A program made the position numbers and the translations under genes. A stretch of 64,000 nucleotides of DNA. Origin: Exiguobacterium sp. SL-9 (GTDB lineage: Bacteria; Bacillota; Bacilli; Exiguobacteriales; Exiguobacteriaceae). Shown in pieces: positions 46,219 to 54,906 of the stretch. The notes beneath the pieces are model-generated. The model searched no databases. It had not been told where the DNA came from and worked only from the letters and a program-made list of their open reading frames with translations. The DNA lies in the NCBI RefSeq assembly GCF_004336985.1, contig NZ_SJUO01000004.1, positions 62,001 to 126,000 of the forward strand. The letters are read 5' to 3'. Positions within the stretch are counted from its first letter, which is position 1, and each line of letters starts with the position of its first letter.

Positions 46219-46910
46219 ATCCAGGAACGATCACCAATCGCGAAGATTTTCTAAAACGAATCGCGGGACAGCTCGGACGTGACGTCGACTTGACGCCGCC
46301 GAAACGCGTTTACAAGCACCGACCGCAAGACGAGGTGTTGAAGGACGCCTCTGATGAGGAGCTGCTCGAGACGTTCCGGATGGTCGCGACGCGCATCCAC
46401 ACCGACGTCATCGAATGCGAATCCGCCAACCTCGACGATACGCTCCGGCTGTTGATTGAACGGTATGACGGGAGCACCATCATCGCCGAACATGACGATC
46501 GCATTCAGGCGTGGGCGCCACAGACGAGTGAGTCATTCGACTGGTGGGATGCGGAGCGGCCGGAAGACAGCCGTGCCCTCGCCGTAAAGGCGGATATCGG
46601 CATCACCATCGCCGATCAGGCGCTCGCTGAGAGTGCGACCATCGTCCAATACGCGGCTCCTGGGAAGTCACGCACGATCAGCTTATTGCCCCGCGACCAT
46701 ATCGCCATCATCCCGAAATCGGTGCTCGTGCCGCGGATGACACAGGCAGCTAAAAAATTAGCCGAACTTGACCGCACCGGTGACCTCAACTCGCCGAACG
46801 GCGTTAATTTCATCTCCGGCCCATCGAACTCGGCCGATATCGAGATGAATTTGATTGTCGGGGTGCACGGACCAGTCCGTGTCGCCTACTTGCTCGTCCA
46901 CGATTTGTAA
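46215..46910 (+). CDS. lutC: Lactate utilisation protein C (LUD domain)
   Basis: 231 residues. One LUD domain with [34 protein letters not shown] and [20 protein letters not shown], the nucleotide/ligand-binding core. Third subunit of LutABC. It is closed by a terminator at once. Confidence 0.93.
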   Translation: MNPGTITNREDFLKRIAGQLGRDVDLTPPKRVYKHRPQDEVLKDASDEELLETFRMVATRIHTDVIECESANLDDTLRLLIERYDGSTIIAEHDDRIQAWAPQTSESFDWWDAERPEDSRALAVKADIGITIADQALAESATIVQYAAPGKSRTISLLPRDHIAIIPKSVLVPRMTQAAKKLAELDRTGDLNSPNGVNFISGPSNSADIEMNLIVGVHGPVRVAYLLVHDL

Positions 46911-46914
46911 ACCA

Positions 46915-46953
46915 AAAGACTCGCACGTGAATGGCTCACGCGCGAGTCTTTTT
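46915..46953 (+). terminator. Terminator of lutABC
   Basis: AAAAGACTCGC / GCGAGTCTTTT outer stem with an inner CGTGA / TCACG hairpin, then T-run; also near the stop of the opposing gene. Confidence 0.75.
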
Positions 46954-46958
46954 ATTGC

Positions 46959-47984
46959 TTATTCGACGGTGATACTCCCGTTCGAGCTCGTCAGTTTGAG
47001 TTCGACCGTTCCGTCTCCGAACGTCCGCTCGTTCGCCCGATCGCCGAACAACTCGACTTTGCCGTTTCTTGTCTTCGCCCGGATGACGGCGTCACGCGGA
47101 TCTCGATTCAGACGCACATCGATGCGCCCGTTGTTCGTTTTCAGACGGACCGGTTGCTCGAGCACATCGATGACACAGTCGATGCGTCCGTTCGATGTCT
47201 TCGCCTCGACTGCCCCTGTCACGTCATGGATATCGAGACGGCCGTTCGACGACTGAACCTCGAGACGATCCACAGTCGAGCCAAGAACTTCCACGCGTCC
47301 GTTCGAAGATTGCGCGTCAAGGTCCTGGCCTGTCATCGACGTGAGACTGACTTTCCCGTTCGAAGAGCGGAACGAGCCTCGCTTGGCGCTAACGGTATGG
47401 GCCGTGATGGTCCCGTTCTCGCTCTCAACTTCGATCGATGCGGCCTCGAGATTGCGCACATCACAGGAGCCGAGACGATTTTTCAAGACGACTTGCTCAT
47501 ATGCATGGCGTGGTAGCTCGACGTGTAACACCGGTGCCTTTGTCACTGCCCAGGCGAACAAGTTCGACAGACCGAACCGGCGCTCTGATTCGATTCGAAT
47601 CTCCAGGGTGTCCCCGACAATCTCCATCGTCACCCCGTGATCTCGTTCTGTCTCAAGCGTCGCGTAGGCAAAACCGTCATCAGATGGAACGACTTTGACG
47701 TGCGCTTGCAGGACGTTGATGGAGACGTTACGGAACGCCACGTTTGGACTTTTCACCATAGCCGGTTCTTTACGCTCTTCAATGAGTGGCTCGACCGTGC
47801 CGAGTAACTCATTCGCAAGCGCATCCGGCGTCCCGAGCTCTTCGACCATCGCAGCGTCACTTTTCCCATCGAGTCGCCCGCTCGCAAAGTACTCCGACAC
47901 ATCCCGTAAAATATCGACCCGGTCGATGACGCTCATCCCCATCAGCAACCGTTCGAGTTCCAATAAATACTGCTCTTCTGTCAT
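46959..47984 (-). CDS. HAAS (DUF1700) plus DUF4097 beta-helix adhesin-like protein
   Basis: 341 residues. The N-terminal 70 residues form the helical HAAS/DUF1700 module (MTEEQYLLELERLLM, ...SEYFASG). The rest is DUF4097, a beta-solenoid with five to six repeats built on SSNGR/TSNGR/TNNGR motifs about 20-25 residues apart. No signal peptide or membrane helix is visible. It overlaps the padR-type gene by 4 bp. HAAS domains often accompany PadR regulators and may couple envelope signals to them. Confidence 0.82.
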   Translation of the reverse strand: MTEEQYLLELERLLMGMSVIDRVDILRDVSEYFASGRLDGKSDAAMVEELGTPDALANELLGTVEPLIEERKEPAMVKSPNVAFRNVSINVLQAHVKVVPSDDGFAYATLETERDHGVTMEIVGDTLEIRIESERRFGLSNLFAWAVTKAPVLHVELPRHAYEQVVLKNRLGSCDVRNLEAASIEVESENGTITAHTVSAKRGSFRSSNGKVSLTSMTGQDLDAQSSNGRVEVLGSTVDRLEVQSSNGRLDIHDVTGAVEAKTSNGRIDCVIDVLEQPVRLKTNNGRIDVRLNRDPRDAVIRAKTRNGKVELFGDRANERTFGDGTVELKLTSSNGSITVE

Positions 47985-48301
47985 TTGTCCGTTCCCCCTT
48001 CGATCAATTCGTTGACGCCGGTCGTGAACACCTCCCACTCCGCGCGCAATTCCGCCAAATGGCCCTTCCCTTGCTCCGTGATCGCGTAATACTTCCGCGG
48101 TGGTCCTTCTGCCGACTCTTTTAAGTACGTCGTGAAGTATCCGTCTGACGTGAGGCGCCTGAGGAGCGGATAGACGGCCCCTTCCGAGATGGCGACTTTC
48201 GCCGAAATGGCTTGCACGAGCTCATAGCCGTAGCGATCATGTGTCTCGACAAGTGCGAGCACGCACAAGTTGAGCACGCCTTTCTTAAATTGAGGATTCA
48301 T
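47981..48301 (-). CDS. PadR-family transcriptional regulator
   Basis: 106 residues from the ATG behind GGGCGAGGGAA-type ribosome site. The winged helix is KGVLNLCVLALVETHDRYGYELVQ, ISEGAVYPLLRRLTSDGYF and PPRKYYAITEQGKGHL. It heads a two-gene operon with the DUF1700-DUF4097 gene. A long perfect palindrome at 48343-48371 lies upstream and may be its operator. Confidence 0.9.
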   Translation of the reverse strand: MNPQFKKGVLNLCVLALVETHDRYGYELVQAISAKVAISEGAVYPLLRRLTSDGYFTTYLKESAEGPPRKYYAITEQGKGHLAELRAEWEVFTTGVNELIEGGTDK

Positions 48302-48342
48302 TCCCTCGCCTCCTCTACTATATATTAAACAATAGCTTATCA

Positions 48343-48371
48343 TTCACTATTATTCAATAAATAATAGTGAA
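48343..48371. promoter_or_regulatory. 12-bp perfect inverted repeat upstream of padR
   Basis: TTCACTATTATT-CAATA-AATAATAGTGAA. AT-rich and symmetric, about 40 bp before the gene; a plausible PadR operator rather than a terminator because no T-run follows. Confidence 0.55.
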
Positions 48372-48491
48372 TTTCCGCATATTTCTTGATTGGTGGAAAC
48401 AACTGGTTCAAATCTGTACAATGAAAGAACGACACTCGCAGGATATTTGTCACAGTAGGAATGTACGCAGTTCCGGGAAGGACCGGTCTTT

Positions 48492-50447
48492 ATGAAAGCA
48501 TGGATTGACCAGCGGATCGGAAGACAGTTTTTATTCGTCTTCTATTTATTCATCGGACTGATCCTCCTGACCTCGCTCGCCGTCTATATGTATACGGAAA
48601 ACCGAATCGAGCAGACGACGTCATCGCTCGAGAACATTAGCGAACGGCGCACGAACGCGACCGAGCTATTCGAGACATGGCAGTCGATGCAATATGAAAT
48701 GCGCGGGTACGTCATCCTCGGCGACGAGGCGATGCTCGCCCGCGTCAAAGATAAACAAGAATTGATTGAAACGCAGACCGCCTGGTTCGAGACGAACGCG
48801 GTCACGGAAAAAGAAAAAACGTATGCCAGTGACGCCCGGACGCTCTTCTCGGCCTATCAACAACGCGTCATGCCGAGCCTTGAGCGTTACGTCGTCGCCA
48901 AACGCGAAGGAACGGTCACCGAACCGTTCTTGAAAATGCCGACGCTCGGTAAAGTGAATCCGCAAGCGGAACCACCTGCTGAGCGCAAATTCAAGATCAA
49001 CTCGAAAAGTGCGGCTGACATGAGCGCGAGCATCGTCGACATGGAGACGGTGTTCACGGAATATCGCAACTCGTTGAACGAAGAAGAGAATCAGCTACGC
49101 GAACAACTGGCCACACATACGAAGTGGGCCCAAGTGTTATGGCTCCTCTCACTCCTAGCGGTCTTGCTCGTCCTCTTTATCGCCGCCCGACCTTACGTCC
49201 AACGCCTGACCGGTCAACTTCATGAGCTGATCATCAACAGTGATCGATTGGCGGATGAACGGATCATTCCGATTCCAGCGGCCGTATCTTCGCGAAACGA
49301 GGTCGGACAATTGACGAACTCCTTCCGTCAAATGGCCTCTTCGCTTGCGACACAACGCAACCAAGTCGAGGAAGAACGCGAGAAAACGGCGCGGCTCCTG
49401 CACTCCATTCGTGATGCAGTTATTTATGTGGAGCATACGACACATGAGAAGTTCGCCAACCAGGCCCTCTTCATCATGTTCAATCAAGCCGCCACGAAAC
49501 GGAACGAGATGGACTTGTACCGCTTGGACGCCGATTTAGAAGAACTCGGTCTTCAAGTCGATCAGAAAGACTCGTTCTTCTCATTCATGCGCCGTGCATT
49601 TGAGGGCGAGAGCATGGAAGAAAGCGTGACGTTCTCGATGAATCAAGACGCACGATTCATCCAGATGTACGCGGAGAAAATCCATTTGCGCGGCACCCGG
49701 CACGGCACGATGCTCGTCTTCCGGGACGTGACACAAGAGACCGAGGTCGACCGATTGAAGACAGAGCTCGTATCGACCGTGTCGCATGAACTGCGCACAC
49801 CGCTCACGAGCATCATCGGCTTCACCGAGCTGTTGCGTTATCGAACGATGCCTGCCGAACGCACCGATCAATATTTAGGGATGATTCACCAAGAGACGCT
49901 ACGTCTCGAGGACTTGATTTCAAACTTATTGGACGTGCAACGGATGGAGTCCGGCAAACAGACGTACCATAGCCAACCGGAGAGCCTGCATGAGATCTTG
50001 AAAGAGACGATTGCCGTCCACCAAGGCGCGAGCGAACATCATCAGCTCGCCCTCGAATGTGACACAAATCTCTATGTATATGGTGACCGAGATCGGCTCA
50101 GTCAGCTGTTCACGAACTTGCTCCACAATGCGATCAAGTACTCGCCGGATGGCGGGAAAGTGGCCGTCTGCGTTACAAATGACAAGTCCGACGTCATTGA
50201 AATTTCAATCCAGGATACAGGCATCGGGATTCCGATGGCGGCGTTACCGAAACTGTTCGACAAGTTTTATCGTGTCGACAATTCGGCCAGCCGTAAAATC
50301 GGCGGCACGGGCCTCGGCCTCGCCATCTGTAAAGAGATTGCTGAAGGGCACGGCGGCTCGATTCGAGTCGATTCTAGCGTTGGCCATGGCTCGACGTTCA
50401 CGATTATCTTGCCAAAGTATAGTATGGAAGACCAGATGAGCAGCTAA
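48492..50447 (+). CDS. Orphan sensor histidine kinase with CHASE3-like sensor and HAMP
   Basis: 651 residues. Helix at about 14-34, extracytoplasmic helical sensor of roughly 185 residues (CHASE3-type, with WQSMQYEMRGYVILGD), second helix at about 217-235, HAMP, a short coiled linker, then a PAS-like region and HisKA with His432 (TVSHELRTPLTSI) and HATPase with LLHNAIKYSPDGG, DTGIGIP and GTGLGLAIC. No response regulator gene is adjacent, so its partner is elsewhere. GGAAGGACC precedes the ATG. Confidence 0.88.
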   Translation: MKAWIDQRIGRQFLFVFYLFIGLILLTSLAVYMYTENRIEQTTSSLENISERRTNATELFETWQSMQYEMRGYVILGDEAMLARVKDKQELIETQTAWFETNAVTEKEKTYASDARTLFSAYQQRVMPSLERYVVAKREGTVTEPFLKMPTLGKVNPQAEPPAERKFKINSKSAADMSASIVDMETVFTEYRNSLNEEENQLREQLATHTKWAQVLWLLSLLAVLLVLFIAARPYVQRLTGQLHELIINSDRLADERIIPIPAAVSSRNEVGQLTNSFRQMASSLATQRNQVEEEREKTARLLHSIRDAVIYVEHTTHEKFANQALFIMFNQAATKRNEMDLYRLDADLEELGLQVDQKDSFFSFMRRAFEGESMEESVTFSMNQDARFIQMYAEKIHLRGTRHGTMLVFRDVTQETEVDRLKTELVSTVSHELRTPLTSIIGFTELLRYRTMPAERTDQYLGMIHQETLRLEDLISNLLDVQRMESGKQTYHSQPESLHEILKETIAVHQGASEHHQLALECDTNLYVYGDRDRLSQLFTNLLHNAIKYSPDGGKVAVCVTNDKSDVIEISIQDTGIGIPMAALPKLFDKFYRVDNSASRKIGGTGLGLAICKEIAEGHGGSIRVDSSVGHGSTFTIILPKYSMEDQMSS

Positions 50448-50453
50448 CGAACA

Positions 50454-50486
50454 AGGGAGGACTCGCGTAAAGCGAGCCCTCCCTTT
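50454..50486. terminator. Bidirectional terminator
   Basis: GGGAGG-ACTCGC / GCGAG-CCCTCCC stem between the kinase and gdh, which converge. Confidence 0.75.
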
Positions 50487-50488
50487 CG

Positions 50489-51286
50489 TCATTGTACTTT
50501 ATTTTCAGGACCGAAAGCCGGGTACAGCGATAGCCCGCCATCCGCGAAAATCGTCGCGCCTGTGACATACGACGACTCGTCAGAAGCAAGCCAGGCCGCC
50601 ACGGCCGCAATCTGTTCAGGACGCCCGATCTCATGCGTCGGGATGAGTGCCTCGAGTCCTTTCTTCTCTTCCGGGTCTTGCATTGTCTCTTCGTTGATCG
50701 GTGTGTCGATCGCACCCGGCGCGATGCCGTTGACACGAATCTTGTTCGGTGCGTACTCGAGCGCGACCGATTTCGTGAACATCTTGACGCCACCTTTACT
50801 CGCCGCATAATGCGTATAGCCAGGACGCGGGATCACTTCGTGCACCGAGGACATGTTGATGATGTTTCCTTGAATTTCATGCTCGACGAAGTACTTGAGG
50901 GCGGCCCGCACGCCAAGGAACGTTCCGGTCAAGTTCGTGTCGATGATTTTCTTCCAGTTGTCGAGTTCCATCTCATGCGTTTTCGCTTCGACTTGCACGC
51001 CTGCGTTGTTGACGAAGATGTCCATCTTTCCGAACTCGGACACGGCCGTCTCAATCATCTTCTCAGCGAGCCCTTCTTCCGCGACGTCACCTTTCACCGC
51101 GACCGCCTTACCGCCAGCCTCCTCGATGCCTTGGATGACTTTGTTCATCTCGTCTTCGCTGCTTCGATAGTTCAGGACGACATGGACCCCTTCTTTCGCG
51201 TAGCGCTCGGCAATCGCTCGACCGAGTCCTTTCGAACTGCCGGTGATGACTGCGACTTTACCTTGTAACTCTGGATAGTTCGCCAT
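50489..51286 (-). CDS. gdh: Glucose 1-dehydrogenase-like short-chain dehydrogenase
   Basis: 265 residues. SDR motifs: TGSSKGLG cofactor loop, NNAG at 93-96, and the catalytic Ser near 147 with Tyr160/Lys164 (YxxxK) . The C-terminal FADGGLSLYPAF is typical of Bacillus glucose dehydrogenases, which oxidise glucose with NAD(P). A different sugar or alcohol as substrate is possible. AAGGAGGA before the ATG. Confidence 0.82.
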   Translation of the reverse strand: MANYPELQGKVAVITGSSKGLGRAIAERYAKEGVHVVLNYRSSEDEMNKVIQGIEEAGGKAVAVKGDVAEEGLAEKMIETAVSEFGKMDIFVNNAGVQVEAKTHEMELDNWKKIIDTNLTGTFLGVRAALKYFVEHEIQGNIINMSSVHEVIPRPGYTHYAASKGGVKMFTKSVALEYAPNKIRVNGIAPGAIDTPINEETMQDPEEKKGLEALIPTHEIGRPEQIAAVAAWLASDESSYVTGATIFADGGLSLYPAFGPENKVQ

Positions 51287-51361
51287 ATGAATTCCTCCTT
51301 CGTCTCTTCTCGATTTGTACTTCCCTCATTCCCCTCTTCGTGAAACCTTTTAGGCTGTTTT

Positions 51362-51390
51362 TTGAATATTTGTGTCAAATCTACTATACT
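51362..51390 (+). promoter_or_regulatory. Promoter of the CNNM/CorC-type gene
   Basis: TTGAAT (51362-51367), 17-bp spacer, TATACT (51385-51390). The leader downstream has a TTCAGG / CCTGAA hairpin. Confidence 0.75.
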
Positions 51391-51476
51391 GAAACAAACT
51401 ATTCGTTTTCAGGGATTCTCCTGAACGCATATAACTTACTCTAATGGAGGTGACTCCCCGATTTTTGGGGGAATTT

Positions 51477-52799
51477 TTGGACAGTCCCATGTTATTCAGC
51501 TTATTGATCGTCGCCCTGCTCATTTTCATGACCGCCTTTTTTGTAGCGGCTGAATTCTCAATCGTCAAAGTGCGCGGCGCCCGTCTTGACCAACTCGTAC
51601 TCGAGGGAAACAAACGGGCCTCTGTCGCCAAAAAGGTAATTGAAAACCTTGACGACTCGCTGTCGGCTTCACAGTTCGGCATCACGCTCGCCGCCCTCGG
51701 TCTCGGTTGGATCGGTGCGGATCAAATCGAAGGGATGATTCAACCGCTTGTCGACAGCTTGAACGTATCATCGTCGCTCGCGACCGTCCTGTCCTTTTTG
51801 ATCGCCTTTTTACTGATCGCCTTCTTGCACGTCGTCATCGGTGAACTTGTCCCGAAGACCCTCGCCGTGCATGAAGCCGAGCGCTTGACACTGCTCGTCG
51901 CCCGACCCCTTTATTTCTTCACCAAACTACTGTATCCGTTCATCCACGTGCTAAACGGCACGGCCCGCCTGACACTTCGACTGTTCGGCGTACAGACGAC
52001 GGCACAAGAGACGGCGCACTCGGAAGAAGAACTGAAAATCATTATGACCGAGAGTTTCCGAAGTGGAGAAATTAACGAGAATGAGCTCGCCTACGTTCAA
52101 AATATCTTCTCTTTCGACGAACGTGTCGCAAAAGATGCGATGGTCCCACGAATGAATATGGTGACCATCGATGAAGAAGACCCGATCGAGATGATTATCG
52201 CTACCGTCCAAGAGCACCAATATACACGTTATCCGGTCACACGTGACGGTGACCGTGACGATGTGCTTGGCTTTATTAACGCCAAACAGTTATTCACGGC
52301 CCAACTCGTCAAGAGCGACGCCCCGTTCGAATCGTTCATCCATCAACTCCCGCTCGTGACGGAGTTCACGCCGCTCCAAGAGGCGATGGTGAAAATGCAA
52401 AACGCTCGAACGATGATGTGTCTCGTCATCGACGAGTACGGAGGCACGGCCGGTCTCCTCACGATTGAAGACATCCTAGAGGAAATCGTCGGAGAGATTC
52501 GAGATGAGTTCGACCGCGACGAGCAGGCTGAAATCACCGAGGTCACACCCGGCCATTATCGCCTGTCTGGCCTCGTCTTAACGCAAGAGATTGAAGAACG
52601 GTTCGGCATCGAGATTGAGGATGACGTCGATACGATCGGCGGCTTCGTCTTGTCACAAAAAGCGAATGCACGCACTGGCGAACGCTTCATATTGCCGGGC
52701 GAACACGAGTTGATCGTCCGTGAAATCGACAATCACCGCATCGTTTTCGTCGACTTGATTTTAGCTCATAAAGACGAGATTCAACCTAAACTCGACTGA
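51477..52799 (+). CDS. CNNM/CorC-type membrane protein (hemolysin-family, CBS and transporter-associated domains)
   Basis: 440 residues. DUF21 membrane domain (about residues 1-190, with FFVAAEFSIVKVR and the conserved GELVPKTLAV segment), a CBS pair at about 205-330 (AMVPRMNMVTID, DEYGGTAGLLTIEDILEEIVGEI) and a C-terminal CorC_HlyC domain. Such proteins are linked to Mg2+/Co2+ export or homeostasis; the hemolysin label is historical. The start is uncertain: ATG at 51444 has no ribosome site, GGAGGTGA sits at 51446, and TTG at 51477 gives the usual N-terminus. Confidence 0.82.
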   Translation: MDSPMLFSLLIVALLIFMTAFFVAAEFSIVKVRGARLDQLVLEGNKRASVAKKVIENLDDSLSASQFGITLAALGLGWIGADQIEGMIQPLVDSLNVSSSLATVLSFLIAFLLIAFLHVVIGELVPKTLAVHEAERLTLLVARPLYFFTKLLYPFIHVLNGTARLTLRLFGVQTTAQETAHSEEELKIIMTESFRSGEINENELAYVQNIFSFDERVAKDAMVPRMNMVTIDEEDPIEMIIATVQEHQYTRYPVTRDGDRDDVLGFINAKQLFTAQLVKSDAPFESFIHQLPLVTEFTPLQEAMVKMQNARTMMCLVIDEYGGTAGLLTIEDILEEIVGEIRDEFDRDEQAEITEVTPGHYRLSGLVLTQEIEERFGIEIEDDVDTIGGFVLSQKANARTGERFILPGEHELIVREIDNHRIVFVDLILAHKDEIQPKLD

Positions 52800-52809
52800 C
52801 CGATTTGAC

Positions 52810-52840
52810 CGCCCTCCCCGAATTTTCGGGGAGGGCTTTT
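52810..52840 (+). terminator. Terminator of the CNNM/CorC-type gene
   Basis: GCCCTCCCCGA / TCGGGGAGGGC perfect stem followed by TTTT. Confidence 0.85.
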
Positions 52841-52882
52841 CGTGGGCCGTTCGAAGTGTCGCTATATTTTCAAGCCTTGTCG

Positions 52883-52963
52883 TGATATACTGCACATATG
52901 TTGCTTATTTGAGTGCGTGTCACTCATTGACACAACATCACCGAACAGTTCATAAATGTTCGG
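52883..52963 (+). promoter_or_regulatory. Extended -10 promoter and structured leader of the exonuclease gene
   Basis: TGATATACT (extended -10, TATACT at 52886-52891). The leader begins with a nested hairpin ATGTTG..TGAGTG-CGTGT-CACTCA..CAACAT (52898-52938), then a second perfect inverted repeat CCGAACA-N9-TGTTCGG (52941-52963). The first hairpin starts at the expected transcript 5' end. Confidence 0.55.
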
Positions 52964-52991
52964 TCCAACAACTGCAGAAAGAAGGTTACGC

Positions 52992-53984
52992 ATGGAACGT
53001 AAACTATTTTTAATTGACGGAAACTCCATGCTGGCCAGTGCCTACTATGGTGCCGCCGCGAGCCGAACGAAAAAAGGACGCGAGGTATCTAAAAACGATC
53101 GGAGTGCCGTCATCGGTATGACCGGCCTCATCCGGACGATTCTGCGCAGACATCGTCCAACTCATTTTGTCGTCGTGTGGGACGTCTCACGTGAAACATT
53201 ATGGCGCCGCGAGCTTTACCCAGGCTATAAACGCCGTCGCCGCCAGACACCACCCGAGTTGAAAGCTCAAATGGAACTCATGCGCCAATTGCTTGAAGAA
53301 AGCGGAATCCCGCAATATCAAGTCGAAGGCTATGAAGGAGAAGATTTGATCGCTCATATCGCTCGGAAGTTTAGCTGTAGCGCCCCTGTCGTCATCATGA
53401 CGAAGGACAAAGACTTGCTTCAGCTCGTGAGCCCACGCATCACCGTCTGGCTTCAAACGCAGGAGTTGCAACAAATGCAGGCTCGTTGCGACATCAAAGA
53501 CAATCGTCCACTCCCGCTCAAGCGACATCTCGAGATTCGCCCTGAGGAGATTGCGGCATTGTACGAGGGATTGAAGCCAAAACAGCTCTCAGCAGTCAAA
53601 GCATTGACAGGAGACCGTTCAGACGGGATTCCACCTGTGGCCGGATTGGACGAAAGTCAATCGGTCCAGTTAATCAAGCGCTTCGGTTCGCTCGATAAGC
53701 TCTATACGGCGCTAAGCGTCAAAGGCGACAAACGACAATTGATCAATGAAACGATCGCGGCACTGACGTCAGAAGAAGTGCCCCGCAACTTGAGACGCAC
53801 ACGTAAAAAGGCCGAGCGCAACATGGAGCTCGTCCGTCTCGATGTCACGGTGCCAGAACTTGAACATTTGAAACTGGCTCATCTCGAGCTCAGCATCAAT
53901 TCAAAACGTGTCGAACAAGCGTATCAAAAACGCGGCATTCGCCTCTCGTTTGATTCGAGTCAAAAGAAAATTTCAGCACGCTAA
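52992..53984 (+). CDS. 5'-3' exonuclease (PolA N-terminal/FEN-like, stand-alone)
   Basis: 330 residues starting after AAAGAAGG. The N-terminal nuclease domain has LIDGNSMLASAYYG, YEGEDLIAHIAR and MTKDKDLLQLVS with acidic metal ligands, and a C-terminal helix-hairpin-helix region (LTGDRSDGIPPVAGLD). A stand-alone copy of the PolA 5'-nuclease type may process Okazaki fragments and damaged ends. In B. subtilis this role is filled by YpcP. No polymerase domain is fused or adjacent. Confidence 0.85.
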   Translation: MERKLFLIDGNSMLASAYYGAAASRTKKGREVSKNDRSAVIGMTGLIRTILRRHRPTHFVVVWDVSRETLWRRELYPGYKRRRRQTPPELKAQMELMRQLLEESGIPQYQVEGYEGEDLIAHIARKFSCSAPVVIMTKDKDLLQLVSPRITVWLQTQELQQMQARCDIKDNRPLPLKRHLEIRPEEIAALYEGLKPKQLSAVKALTGDRSDGIPPVAGLDESQSVQLIKRFGSLDKLYTALSVKGDKRQLINETIAALTSEEVPRNLRRTRKKAERNMELVRLDVTVPELEHLKLAHLELSINSKRVEQAYQKRGIRLSFDSSQKKISAR

Positions 53985-54015
53985 AAAAGCGCGGACAATT
54001 AGTCCACGCTTTTTA
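53985..54015. terminator. Bidirectional terminator, exonuclease / catE
   Basis: AAAAAGCGCGGAC / GTCCACGCTTTTT stem (one mismatch) between convergent genes. Confidence 0.8.
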
Positions 54016-54799
54016 TATTTACCTTGATGCCATCATCGTCGGTGAGCGACCATTCCGGTGTCGTCCCGCCAAGCGCGCGGTTCATCTCTGCATCGACCAA
54101 AAGCGTCCACGCCTCTAAGCCGGCCGCTTCTCTCATCGGCTCATTCGGACGGGCCCAGACGTTCGTTCCGATGTGGTGATGATACCCGTCGGCCGCGAAA
54201 AATAAGGCACCCGGATACGAATCGGTCGTCACCGCGAAACCGAGACGATTTTGATAGAATAATTTTGCCGCTTCTAGGGAACGTACTTTGAAGTGGACAT
54301 GCCCCATCGTTGTCCCGGTCGGAAGACCGGTGAACGGACGGTCGGCTGCCGCCTCAAGCATCGATTCATACTCAACCGGATCCGTCGCCATCTTCACGTG
54401 ACCGTTTGCTTCATATTCCCACTGTTCACGGGGACGGTCGGCGTAGAGTTCGATGCCGTTCCCTTCCGGATCGCTCAAATAAAACGCCTCGCTGACTAAA
54501 TGATCGCCTTGGCCGACTTCGATTCGTTGCTCAATCAAATGACGAAGCATCCTTCCGAGTTCGACGCGGTCTGGCAGTAGAATGGCCATATGGAACAAAC
54601 CGGCTGCTCGCGGACTCTGACGAACGCCTTTCACTTCATGTAAGACGACGAGCGGTGTATTCGGTGCACCTAGCGTGATACGGCCGAGTCCTACTTCAAT
54701 GACGTCCATTCCAATGACACGTTCGTAGAATGTTTTCATCGTTGCTAAATCGTTGACGCGCAACGTGACGGCGCCGAGTTTAATGTTTGATAGTTTCAT
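53999..54799 (-). CDS. catE: Catechol 2,3-dioxygenase-like ring-cleavage dioxygenase (CatE)
   Basis: 266 residues, two glyoxalase/VOC repeats. Metal ligands fit HMAILL in the N-terminal repeat plus the conserved second-repeat His (MGHVHFKV) and Glu near the end; DPEGNGIELYADR is shared with B. subtilis CatE. Such enzymes open catechol rings with O2. Divergent HxlR regulator upstream and a DoxX (CatD-like) gene 4.5 kb away recall the B. subtilis catDE/CatR set. Confidence 0.82.
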   Translation of the reverse strand: MKLSNIKLGAVTLRVNDLATMKTFYERVIGMDVIEVGLGRITLGAPNTPLVVLHEVKGVRQSPRAAGLFHMAILLPDRVELGRMLRHLIEQRIEVGQGDHLVSEAFYLSDPEGNGIELYADRPREQWEYEANGHVKMATDPVEYESMLEAAADRPFTGLPTGTTMGHVHFKVRSLEAAKLFYQNRLGFAVTTDSYPGALFFAADGYHHHIGTNVWARPNEPMREAAGLEAWTLLVDAEMNRALGGTTPEWSLTDDDGIKVNIKSVD

Positions 54800-54823
54800 A
54801 TTTCCTCACCTCTGTCTTCAGTA

Positions 54824-54836
54824 TACTCGCTAAGTA
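54824..54836 (-). promoter_or_regulatory. Candidate HxlR/DUF24 operator in the catE promoter
   Basis: TACTtagcgAGTA (minus strand) is an inverted repeat next to a -10 TATACT at about 54820-54825 (-35 TTCTGT, 17 bp). Similar TACT/AGTA sites are bound by DUF24 regulators of catechol-quinone stress. Confidence 0.5.
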
Positions 54837-54906
54837 AGATTGACAGAAGACGCCACAAAAAGGTGGTATAGTTACCTCAAGGATACTGCAGAGAGGAGTG
54901 AGACGG

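Noticed and set aside
44809-46910. Glycolate oxidase subunits
   Set aside because: The LUD domains, the CCG-domain first gene and the gene order are those of LutABC; no FAD-binding GlcD is present.
52941-52963. LexA (SOS) box upstream of the exonuclease gene
   Set aside because: The repeat is CCGAACA-N9-TGTTCGG; the Bacillus SOS box needs CGAAC-N4-GTTCG, so the spacing is wrong.
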